In this document: positions 36,111 to 47,363 of the stretch, piece by piece
Layout: each line of letters starts with the position of its first letter
Numbering within the stretch: the stretch's first letter is position 1
Assembly (NCBI RefSeq): GCF_026210795.1
Contig: NC_089443.1
Location: forward strand, 4,712,001 to 4,776,000
From: Rhizophagus irregularis
Taxonomy: Eukaryota > Glomeromycota > Glomeromycetes > Glomerales > Glomeraceae
DNA length: 64,000 bases
Direction: 5' to 3'
Program-made: the position numbers and the translations under genes
Notes under the pieces: model-generated
The model's input: the letters and a program-made list of their open reading frames with translations, nothing else
Told to the model about the DNA's origin: nothing
The model's database searches: none

Positions 36111-39100
36111 TCAGTTCATTATAGAATTGATACTATCCACATTACTATCGTTATCTCCAATATCTTGAATTACATGTATTGCTACTGAAGCAGAAATTAA
36201 ACTGGGCAGCATCGCAGCTGCTGCGATCGCCTTTGAACGTGTTTCAGATTTATCTTTTCTATCCCCAAAATTGGCTCTGAATCTACCACCACGAAGTGTC
36301 TTAAAAAAGTGTAATTGATTCTGTACTTCTGTAACTGCATCGTTCCATAGATCAATATTGTCTGCTGGAGGAGGTGTTGTATGATGATGATCAGTAGGGA
36401 TTAATCGAATTAAAAATCCGATAGGAATTGATAAAAATCCCAATATGACACTTACTACCCATTCTTTTATACTAAGAGGTTCTACTTGGAAGGCAGCACC
36501 ACCAAACTGGACAATTAAGAATTGTCCAACAACCATTATAACAAAAATAATCATTAAAAATTTGTTTGCCAAAACACCTTCAAAAATATTCTTTTTATTA
36601 TCCAACTTTCGACAGCTATGAAATATATAATTAGCAATAATTCGCTATAAATATTTAGTTAACAAAAAATAAATAAATCAATCTTACTTGATTTCATTAA
36701 AAATCTGTAAGAATATAAATGTGTTAAAAATAAAAGTGTTTTTTTGTGCCAATTTAGCAAAACTTGGTTTATCGGCTTTATAGGCAAAAAACAAACCCAA
36801 GGTGATTACCAGCTGACATATACTTTGACCGATAATCATTTTCCACATATCTATAGAGATTAGGGGTGCATAATGTCTAGATTCAGGTTTTTTATCTAAT
36901 AATAGATCTTTAGCAGGATCAGTTGAAAGAGCAAGAGAAGCAAAAGTATCCATTATAAGATTGATCCACAATAATTGTACAGGTGTAAGAATGGGATCTC
37001 CTAATATAGATGTAATGAACGTAAGCAATACGGCAGTAATATTAACTGTAAGCTGAAATTGTAGAAATTTCTTTATTGCTTCATTTATATTTCTTCCCCA
37101 CAAAATAGATATGATAATTCTTGAAAAATTATCATCCGCTAAAATAATAGATGAAGCTTCTTTAGCAACTTCTGTACCAGTTATACCCATAGAATAGCCA
37201 ACATCGGAAAGCTTTAGGGCAGGACCATCATTTGTACCATCACCAGTGACAGCAACAACATCGCCTAATTTTTTCAAATGACCAACCAGTAATTTCTTAT
37301 CTTCAGGGCTACATCTAGCAAGAATTTGAAGTTTTGGTAATATTCTATCCATTTGTTCCGGAGAAAGCTTACGAAATACTGGACCCTCCATAACCTCACC
37401 ACCCGTGTAAATTCCACATTGCGTAGCAATAGATTTGGCAGTATAGATATTATCACCGGTAACCATACGAACCTTAACACCAGCTTTTATACACATTTCA
37501 ACAGCTTTATGAACTCCTTCCCTTAATTGATCCTCGATACCCACGATACTCAATAACGTTAATTTGTCAAATAAATCCTCATAAGAAATTTCACCCTCAG
37601 AATTTTTTACCATCTCTTCAACTTGAGATTTTTCAAAATCGCGATAAGCAATTCCTATTGTTCTTAGACTTTGACCGGCATAATTATTGATTGCATTTTG
37701 GACTTTAACAAAATGATCTTGAGTTAAATCAATTATGTTGTCAGTTATTATATTATCGTCAGATTTTACTATATTTATTATTTTTACTGATCTTTTTAAT
37801 ATAATTTCACTAGCACCTTTTACAAAAAATCTCCACTTGGAATCTTCAATTTTTACGAAAGTTCCCATTGACTTTCTTTCAGAATTGAATGTGAACAATT
37901 TAACGATTTCGGCATTACCTTTTAATAATTTAATATCATCAAGATTTAAGTCAGATAGAAATTCTAATAATGCAGTTTCTGTTTTGGAACCGACAAAAGT
38001 TCGTTTTCCATCCTCAGAAGTTTCAAAAGCCGTAGAATTGATGGCTATTGATTCTTTCAACAATTGTAAAATATCTTCAGGAAGTTTTTGATTTATATCT
38101 TCTAATAAAACTTTGATGCCGGTACTATCTTTTTTAAGTGCTGAAGAATAATCATTACGATTTCTAAAAAATGAAAAAGATAGACCTATAGTTCCAGTAA
38201 CAACAGCCATTTTATTTTGTGTTAAAGTTCCAGTTTTATCCGAACAAATCGTTGTTATATAACTCATTTTCTCACAAGCCGAAAGAACACGTACAATAAT
38301 GCCATCCTCAAGCATACGTGTTGTAGAGTATGTAAGTGCTACAATTTAAATAACATTTTAATTACATTAGTTAGTTTGTGTGAAAAAAATTTGAACCGTC
38401 CTTACCAAATTTGGTAAGTTTTATGTGATAAGCAGCACTTGATGTATAAATTTCTTATGCGGGTTAAGATATATGTTCAATAGAATTAGAAGAGATTATT
38501 ACCTAGAGTTATTGCTAAAGGCAAACCTTCTGGTACTGCAACAATTACGAGAGTAATTGTTGAAATAACGATTCTAATTAAATCATCAAATATCTCGATG
38601 ACTGCAGGTATTCCATTACGAAAACTAATAAAATACTTTATGAGAAGAATTATAAACATTAGAAGAGAAACACTACTCCCCAACTTTGCAATTTTCTCGG
38701 CAAAATCATTTAATTTTTTCTGAAGAGGGCCATCTTCAGGTTCAGTCTTTAATGCTATTAAAGTTATTTGAATATTTTAATATCCATATTGTATTAAATC
38801 AAATATATCTTAAAAAAACAATATATATATACTTACACATCATAATTTTACCATAAAATGAATTAACACCAATACCAGTTACAAGATAAGTACCAACTCC
38901 TTCTGTTACTTTACTACCACTAATTATAAAAGGATCAGCTTTATGGTGATATGCAACGTCGTCATCATCATTTTCTTCTTTTAAACAATCTTCATATTTC
39001 AATTTTTTTACAGCATCACTTTCACCTGTAGCAGCAGATTCGTCGCAATGTAAATTAAAACCAGAAATTAAGACACCATCAGCTGCGGTGACATCACCAG

Positions 39101-40625
39101 GTTCCAAATCGAGTACATCTCCAACAAGGATATCATGTACTGATATAAGGGTTTTTCTACCATTTCTATTAGCTTTTATCTTACGATCTTCTTTATTAGT
39201 GTTTAATTTATGAAATTGTCTTTCTTTTTGCCAGTCATTCAAACTACCAATTAAAACAACAATTAGAACTGTAATGATAATAGCAACACCCTCTATCCAA
39301 TGAATTTTGGTTTGATTAACTTCTTTAACTCCAATATCTCTATAAAGGCCAAGGACTAATGAAAAAAATGCAGCCATTATTAAAAGAATTAAACTTTTTT
39401 CTTGTATTGCCATCCACATTAACTCAAAAATAAATTTTGACTTTTTTTCTGGCAATGAATTTTTTCCAAAAACCTTTATTCTTTGATAAAATGGAGAACC
39501 TTCTACAGGATTTTGTTCATCATCTTCATCTCCAAAATCCCCTATTGGCTCTAATTCACTATTTAAACCTGCCTGAGAGTCACTATGGAGGCCTTTTATT
39601 AAACCATCAGTTCCTTCATTTTCTTCCAAAAATGACCAATTTTTTAGCGAGGGTTCAAAGAGACGACCAAGATCTTCTGAAGTGAACGCGAAGGGATTAG
39701 ATGAATCTGAAGTATTTACGCATACCCTTGAATTTTCTTCGTATAATGCAAAACTTAGAAAGCTTTGAACTAATGTTGTTGAAGTAGCCAGAAAGTCATC
39801 AGGCATCTTATCAACATAGTAACTTACATTTCGTGTTAAAGATAGAATAAGTACAAACAGCCATAATTTTACAAAGTAAACATTAATTGGCCATTTCAAC
39901 ATGATTAATAAAGTTTGCAAAGTATTCGGACTATAAAACCAGAATATTGCAAAAATATGCACCCATCTTCTTTTTTGATGTTTTACGTAATTTTTGAAAG
40001 CATAAATTAACAATATAAAGAGAATGGAAATCAATATTAAACCAAATAATATTAGAAAACAAGTATTGATTAAATCAAAATTATGTTGAATTGTAATATA
40101 GATAGTCCAAAATATTGGAATGACTATAACCGGAAAAAATATTAAGAAAGAACGAATCATTTGAGATAAATATTGAAGTTTTAATTCAGTGTTCATTTGT
40201 TTTATTGTCTTGTGCAAGGAGATTGCGATTATCGCGCAGATTACATGCAAAAACATGTTTACAAACGCGAATATCTTTATGATCAACAAATCATCATAGG
40301 AAACAGAGACAATTAGCGGAATCAACCAAGTGACTATATTATATAATATATCATCTAATATTGGTAACAGATTTTTTTTCATGCTTGTGCTCGGAGAATT
40401 TTTGAATGAGAACAAAATGACGAAAAAAATCGGAAAAAGAACATTGAGAGTCCCATCATATACATCTTGATAAGGTACATAAACTTTGTCGACAATAGAT
40501 GCTTTCGCAGACGGGATAATTGAAAAGAAACTTATAATGAAGTTCGAAAAATTATGCTTTTTAGACCCTTTGAAAAAATAATTGCTCATAATCGATAACA
40601 GTAAAAGTTTCAGAGACAAAAACAA
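36111..40625 (-). CDS. PMCA/PMC1-type Ca2+-transporting P-type ATPase with N-terminal multi-span extension
   Basis: Pumps Ca2+ out of the cytosol (plasma membrane or vacuole in this family). Four exons join in one frame: 40625-38837, 38754-38503, 38338-36688, 36615-36111, total 4197 nt, 1398 codons without internal stops. A second ATG 12 codons later is an alternative start. Residues about 311-330 (FTSEDLGRLFEP) begin the usual family N-terminus, followed by PVEGSPFYQRIKVFGKN, actuator CDESAATGES (about 540), VPEGLPLAITL in M4, phosphorylation DKTGTLTQNKM (about 713) and hinge TGDGTNDGPALKLSDVG (about 1055), then the C-terminal spans. The tail NQLHFFKTLRGGRFRANFGD resembles a calmodulin-binding-type start. 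Residues 1-300 are unusual: about seven hydrophobic spans (59-75, 93-108, 115-137, 159-179, 186-210, 223-243, 247-264) in continuous frame with the pump. Confidence 0.93.
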
Positions 40626-40999
40626 TGGATTTTTTATATGGAATGTGACTGTACAATCGTGTAACTCATATGGCGTAACTGTTGAATGCTTAATTGCCGA
40701 TCGGTATTTAATGGATATCTAATTTCATCATTTTGCACTATTTTCGCAGCAATTCTTCGATCACGTGACAATTTTTGCTGATCATTTCCTGATTAATTTT
40801 GGCGATAAAAAAATATTTTTTTATATTTCAAATAAAACCTAACACATACTTTATATGGCCCTAAAATTTGCAAAATATATGTATTTTTTTGCCTTCTGAG
40901 CAAGTTTACTTAGAATATCAAAGAGGGTTTTAAATGCCATTTTTGCAAAATTCATCATTTTGAAAAAATCTATATAAAAAGCCAAAGATTACCCTAAGT
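40626..40999. other. Upstream region of the Ca2+ ATPase
   Basis: Contains CGATCACGTGAC (a CACGTG palindrome, about 40759-40770) and a 13-bp inverted pair CAAGTTTACTTAG (about 40912) / CTAAGTAAACTTG (about 40994). The second arm of that pair overlaps the LINE target duplication. No gene seen; promoter function not testable here. Confidence 0.45.
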
Positions 41000-43023
41000 A
41001 AACTTGTAGAGTACAGTCTATTTCAGCAAATATTGATATACAACAATTGGAAAAAACACCTACAATTAATTTGAATGGAGACAATTTAGGCCTATGGATT
41101 AATCGATGGATAGAACAAAATACACTTAAACAAGAACTTACAGATATAAGACATCAGTTAAAGTCGTTGAAAAATATTGAATATTATACAGATGGATCTC
41201 TAAGCTAATCAAATTATAAATAATAACGATCTTTCACATATAACAGATAATACTACTGTGGATTTAGGAGCAGCATTCTATACAAACAATGAATTAGGGT
41301 AATTTTCAGTATACTACGTTCATCTTTTATGGCCATCATCAACCAGGGTAGAAATAGTAGCTATTTTCTTAGCATTGTTAACAGCACCAGAAAATTCTAA
41401 TGTAACTATTTATACAGACAGCTTAGGTGCTATAAACTCAATTAATTCAGCTTTTAATTCAACAACTAGAACATGGCTTAAAAAGCTAATAACTTAATCA
41501 TTATTAAAATAATTACCAGCGACGTAAGCAGCTATAAATTTAAAGTTGGTTAAAATAAAAGGTCATAGTGGCATAACAGGCAATGATATAGCTGACAAAT
41601 TAGCAAAAAAAAGGCCAATGTGGAAACAATTTATTTAGGAATAATGTAGATTTTATTAATAATATATTATCTTACTTTCCTGTTTTTATAGATAATCCTA
41701 TTGAAGTTAATATTAGAAGATTTATTTTGAAAATATTAGCTACAGGTGAAGCTACTGAATGGTCATTATTAAAAAATAATCAGGAATTATGTTATGGGGA
41801 TAATAATCAGATAGACTGGAAAGTTACTTGACTTATCTTCCATTATTGCAAGGGATTTCACTGTATTAGCATGCGACTTAACTATTTATGGACCTTTATA
41901 GCAAAATTATTTCACAAAATCCTTCCTTTAGGATCTATTTTAGCAATAAGAAAACCAAGACTCTACAAGAAAATGAAATGTATTATGAAATGTAATAAGA
42001 AGGAACGTTTATTTGAATGTCGGGAGTATGAGGTGGGCAGGAAAAAATATTGGAGATTACAACAAAAGAATCTATAATTATATGTTTGAAACAAAAACAA
42101 ATCAGAGGTCAAGGTGAAGATTTTATTAGAAAAGTAATACAAAACATACTAGGAGTTACAGCAAAATCAGAAAAATTTCAAAAGTTTCAACAGCTGGCAT
42201 TGGAAGTGAAAGTTGAAACTTTTTTAACAGCAAAATTACAAAAAGACTTTAAGATATCTCTTACTGAGGCACAAATACTTATGGCTAATATTTTAATTAG
42301 ATTTATTTTAGCATTTAAAAAATTAATATGGAAACCAAGATGTGAACAAGTTATTTTATGGGAAAAAAGAAGAGGCATTTCTAGAACAGATAAAATTACT
42401 TCAGAGTCCAAGGGAAAGGACAATTCAAATCAACCTTCAGAATACAAAGTAAAGGACAATACAAATAAACTTTTAAATAAAGTTAAAGATATACAAACAG
42501 GAAAAATAGATCGATTACAAAGGTCAGTTTCCTTAGTAAAGAAATCAATGGATACCTTTGTAAGGAAATACATATGTGAGGATTGGATTCCAATAAAAAA
42601 GAAAGTTGATAAGGTTACATTATACATGAGCAAGAAATTACTGGATTGATAGTTCCAAAATAATATTTTTATTCTGTTCTCAATTATATTTATAATTTTA
42701 GACATATATTTTATTATTAATTTTATTTTATTAATATTTTTATTTTTATTTTTGTTTTTGTTTTTATTTTTATTTTTGTATTAGTTTTTGTTTTGTTTTT
42801 ATTTTAATTTTTATGTTTATAGTTTATAGTATGTTATTTTGGTTTGCTTTTTGATTACTTTTATTCTTAATTCTATTGGTAATATAATATCTAATGTTTG
42901 ATCGGACTGGCCTGGCAGGCTGGAAGTATCATTCATAGAATATTTGTGATTATTATGTAATCCAAATATATTCTAATAAAATGGTACATGATTCAACATT
43001 TTAAAAAAAAAAAAAAAAAAAAA
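41000..43023 (+). mobile_element. 5'-truncated LINE with poly(A) tail and target duplication
   Basis: Ends in a 21-base A run (43003-43023). The sequence after it, AAACTTGTAAAGTACAGTC (43021-43039), matches AAACTTGTAGAGTACAGTC at the 5' junction (41000-41018) with one mismatch, as expected for target-primed insertion. The body encodes the C-terminal part of ORF2. RNase H motifs: YYTDGSL, TRVEIVAIFLALL, IYTDSLGAINS, KGHSGITGNDIADKLAK. Then a tail with LFHKILPLGS and VILWEKRRGI near 42350. Stops interrupt the RNase H part; 42050-42649 is open. The 3' region 42650-43000 is T-rich with TTTTTATTTTT repeats. Confidence 0.82.
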
Positions 43024-43208
43024 CTTGTAAAGTACAGTCAACTCTCTTCACACATTTGGGACAGTCCATATTTGGTGATTATAAAGATATAAAAAATTTC
43101 TTATATTAGTATATCATAATTCCAATATAATTTTGGCCAAAATTATACTCAAAACTTTATTGTATTGTAACTCCGTCAATATTAATCGTAGAGAGATGAT
43201 CTTACCAC

Positions 43209-46200
43209 TAGGGTTGCAGACATTTCTTAAGGTAACTACCTAATACGTCAATACGTCATGTCGTAAAGGGTGTACTACCTCTAGATATTTTTTGCCGTAT
43301 ATATGTATGGGGTAGTAAGGTAGTAGCCGTATTTGACGTATTATATGACATATGCCGTATCATGTGTTATATGCCATATTTTATACCGTATCATAAGATA
43401 CTAAAATTATTTAGTTTAAATTTTTGCCGATCTTTAAAAAAAAATTCAGAAAAAAAAAAATTCCGTTATGTATTTATTTAATAGCTATTTGTAAATTAAA
43501 ATGTTATTATATTATAAAATACTAATACTATTAAAACCTACTACAAATTGTTATTATATTATCAAATTATTATAAATGTTTAAAAAAAAACAAAAGATTA
43601 TTCATGATTCTCCGGAATCTCTGTAAAATTCCTTTCGGTATCTCTTTCACGTTCTAAAAATCCATTTAATACATCATTGGGATTGTAATTCAAGTCTTCT
43701 GAATCTAAAGGTCGTTCTTGTATTGGATTAATATCAGCACTAACTTCTCCATTATCATCAATAGCTGCCAAATCAACAATATTGCTAATAGCTAATTCAG
43801 TATTTGAAAAATTTTCTGATGGTAAAGTTGGATTTGAATTATTCCCATTGATATTAACTATATCATTATCATCCTCTAAGCTAATAATGCTATTAACTGA
43901 AGCAATATTAATACTTTCTCTTAACTCACTTTCAGTCAGATCCTTACTTATATAACTCAATTCTCTTTGAATATTATTCATATAATAAGACCGAATTCTG
44001 GCTATAGCTTCAAGATTCTTTAAAGACAAATTGGTTCGCCTTTCACCCAAAATCCAATTAAGGATCGAAAAATTCCTTTCACAATTTGCTTGAGTTGGAT
44101 TAATAGAAAAAATTTGACATGCAAGTTCAGGCAAATGTCGTGGTTGTATTTTGATTAATTTCCACCATACCTTCGGAGATTCAAGTCCAGGAATATAAGG
44201 AAGATCAAAAGGAGCAAGTCTTAATTCAAACCTACGAAGTTGAGCGATTAATTCTTCACTTTCTTTGCGAGTATGACCAAGACTTTGCCATATTTCAATT
44301 GCAGCTAAAGCAGCTTTATGAAAAGCATCATCTTTTAGACCTTTACCTAGCAAACAAAAAAAACTTCATATTAATTATATTATATTGAGTCTTTCATAAA
44401 TCATATTTTATAATAGTATATATTTAACCTCGATAATGTGGATGAAGATAGTAAGCCAAAATATAAAGAGGATGTAAAAATTCTTCAAATCGTTGATTGA
44501 AAATATTAATAGCAAAGGGTTTGAAGATATTTGTATTTGGTAATTGGTATATTGCATAGGCCAATTTAATAAGATAGATGAAGCAATCTGATAAAGTAGC
44601 TTCATTTGCCTCTAAAAGATTTATACATTCTTTTATTGGCTTCCATATAGAACGAACTGATCGACATGTAGAAAAAAAGGATTCATCTTCTATCAAAGCA
44701 GCAACTTCATTATTGGTAATAGAATTAGCATGCTCACTAAGGATCTAAAAATTTTAAATTTAGTGTTTATTTAATTTATTAATTATATCAAATTTTACTT
44801 ACCCAATCAAATACAGGTCGAGCTCTTAATAAAGCATCTGTTGTCATGAATAATGATCCCCAACGTGTTTTTACCCAAGTTTGTAATCCACCTCCTTTAA
44901 TTTTCATATTAGTAAAACCTTGCCTTAAAAGAGCATTACTAGCATGTGATGTACTAAAATACCGATTAATTTTACCACATTCATTAATAAATTTTTTAAT
45001 AGGTTCAAGTTTAACTAAATCAGATGCGATCAAGTTGATTGCATGAGCTGCACAACGTATATTCCATATATGTGGATATGTTTGGTGAATATTTTGTCTT
45101 GCAACTCGGCAATTGGAAGCATTATCAGTAACTATCGCAGCGAACTTATCACTGCCAAGTTTTTCAATAATTTTCGATATTTCTTCTGTTAAAAATTCGC
45201 TTGTATGTAATTCTGATGAATAATTATATAAACCAATTAAGTATTCCATTCAAGTATCAGTTGTAACTATGTAATTATAAATTGATTCCATTTTGGGAGT
45301 GCTCCAACCGTCTAGTACTATTAGAAATAGAATTTTAAATAAAATGCAATCAGTATATTTTCAACAGGTGAATTTATTTAATTTTTTAAATTACCAAGAC
45401 GTACATATAATATTAACTTATATTTACCCAATGTAAGATGCTCAGATTGTTCCAAATCACGATCAATAGCTAGACCCACTCGTATATGTTCTTCAGTAAC
45501 AAGTCGGTCAGAAAGAGTAGTCCGTGATGGTGGAGAATAACCAGGATTCAGATCTTTAAATAGATCTATAACAAATGGATTTTCAATCACATTAAAGGGA
45601 ATACCAGCCATAATCCAAGCTTTTAAAACCTTTTTATCAAGTCGGTCAACAACAGACTTGGGTAAAGATTGATCAGATTTATAATGATCAGTTATTTGCG
45701 ATTAAGTTGAATTAGGTGGTCGTAAAGAAGGGAGTGATTTTTGGTTATTACGAGTATATATTGTTTGCCGGCTAGCTATAATTTCACGCCAGTATCTTGA
45801 TATCTCTTTAGGACATTGTATGCATTCGTTTGCCAGGTGCACTTCCATTTTTTGTGGCTTTCCTCTTGACCATTTTGACTTGCAATAAAAACAAATAGCC
45901 TCATAATGTCCATTATTCTTTTGCGCGCCTCTTTCATAATATTCCCAGATTTCCGAAAAGGGCTTTGTATTTTTTTGAACCTTTGGAAGTTTTATCTTTT
46001 TATTATTTGGAGTTATTTGTTCTTCGTCTGAAGAAGCTATAATTTCTGTATTTTCATCAGAAACTGGTCTTTTGCCCTTCTTTGAACTGCTTTCTCCACT
46101 ATTCATGAGTAATGAGAATAAAAAAGTTGCGAAAATACACATTACATATTTACATTTCGCGTGTTTACGTTAATTTAAATTCTATGGTAAAGGGGGAAAC

Positions 46201-46369
46201 ATCATGTGATATGCCATACGTCAAGATGTACGACATGCGTCAAGACATATGTCATACGTCAAGATCTACATCATAAGTCAGTGGTTGTAGCAAACGGCAC
46301 ATGTGACGTATTGCCATGACGTATGCCGTAAGGTAGTTACCCTCAATAAAAGAAATGTCTGCAACCCTA
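43209..46369 (-). mobile_element. hAT transposon, 3161 bp, TSD CTTACCAC
   Basis: Exact 8-bp duplications CTTACCAC at 43201-43208 and 46370-46377. Perfect 18-base terminal inverted repeats TAGGGTTGCAGACATTTC. Both subterminal zones are filled with iterated TACGTCA/TGCCGTA words (43240-43400 and 46190-46345). Encodes a transposase on the minus strand. Inserted in a CTTACCAC word of the Tigger-like element's internal repeat. Confidence 0.95.
43598..46142 (-). pseudogene. hAT transposase with BED finger (few stops)
   Basis: Cut-and-paste transposase of the 43209-46369 element. Four exons by splice sites: 46142 (or ATG 46106)-45428, 45317-44803, 44744-44429, 44346-43598. BED finger: CFYCKSKWSRGKPQKMEVHL. 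Later landmarks: LVLDGWSTPKMESIYN (split by the first intron), IVTDNASNCRVARQN with the catalytic-type Asp, CAAHAINLIASDL, and the C-terminal dimerisation block (INPTQANCERNFSILNWIL, RRTNLSLKNLEAI). The frame is otherwise continuous but has a TAA near 45702 and a TGA near 45251, so this copy appears recently inactivated or contains sequence errors. N-terminal KKGKRPVSDE is a possible nuclear signal. Confidence 0.85.
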
Positions 46370-46377
46370 CTTACCAC

Positions 46378-46900
46378 CATTTGATTCGTTTTGATGAGAC
46401 GGTTCTAATGGTATAAAATACATCGAAATCCAATCACTAGATTAATTTCCAAAATTAAAAAAATATTAATGGTTTTTGTGTAATAACTCTGCCAATATTG
46501 ATCCTAGAAAGACGATCTTACTACCATTCGATTCGTCTTGATGAGACGAATCTAATGGTATAAGATACACCGAAATCCAATCACTAGATCAATTTCTGAA
46601 ATTAAAAAATATTAAATGGTTTTTAAGTAATAACTCCGTCAATATTGATCACAGAGAGATGAGCTTACCACCATTCGATTCGTCTCGATGAGGCGATTCC
46701 AACGAGCTATAAATCGTCTTTTTACAATCACTAGATACCGAGAAATCTAGCAAAATGTTAAATGGCGCAGTAAACGTAAATCAAGAAATATTATAATGCC
46801 GATGTTTAACATTTTGTTGAATAACTCGTCAGCCAGTGATCGGAAAAGGATAAAACTACCACCATTCGATTCGCCTCAGTGAGACGATTCTAACAAGCTA
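46378..46900. repeat. About 120-bp tandem units with palindromic GTCTCG..GAGACG core
   Basis: Imperfect units carrying ACCACCATTCGATTCG, TCTCGATGAGACGATTC and AATCACTAGAT words inside the Tigger-like element. A related inverted pair occurs in the MITE at 50482-51418 (50770-51075). Confidence 0.7.
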
Positions 46901-47139
46901 TGATACATCTTTGTACGATTATTAGATGCCAAGTTATTTAATATATTCTTTATATAACTGTGATTATAAACGGTTCTTTTTAATATAAGATTTTTGAGGA
47001 TAGGTGTGATAGTGACTATAGATAGATTGTGACTATATAGGATAGATTTTAATAATAAAGTGTTTTGAACATTCAACTGGTGTGACTATATAGTAGAATG
47101 TGACTATAACGGGAGTGACTATAGAGGGAGTTGACTGTA

Positions 47140-47363
47140 TATACTTTAGATTTATGTAAAATTGACAATTCAATAAAAATTCAATAAAAATTTGGCAAAA
47201 AATTATTATATTTGATTGATGGCTGATTGATACAAAAAAGTCATCAAAATTAACTTTTGAAAAATATGATTTGTCATTAAAATTCAGAAATTCGGAAAAA
47301 TCAACACCAAATTTATAGTCAATTACTCAATTTATTATAAATTTATGTCTAAAACTTATAAGT
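47140..47363. other. 3' flank of Tnp2 gene, possible left subterminal zone
   Basis: AT-rich with AATTCAGAAATTCGGAAA words like those at 55300-55700. No terminal repeat found; the Tigger-like insertion ends at 47137 and may have separated it. Confidence 0.4.

Larger units (their letters stand above)
43035..47137. mobile_element. Tigger/pogo-like non-autonomous element (TA-flanked), hosting a hAT transposon
   Basis: Ends CAGTCAACTCTC (left) and CAGTCAACTCCC (right, reverse complement), each flanked by TA (43033-43034, 47138-47139), the pogo/Tigger pattern. Without the hAT insertion it is 43035-43208 plus 46378-47137, about 934 bp, with no transposase. Internal copies of a roughly 120-bp unit (CTTACCACCATTCGATTCGT, then GATGAGACGATTCTAATGG) occur at about 43190, 46370, 46500, 46660 and 46850. 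Confidence 0.82.
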
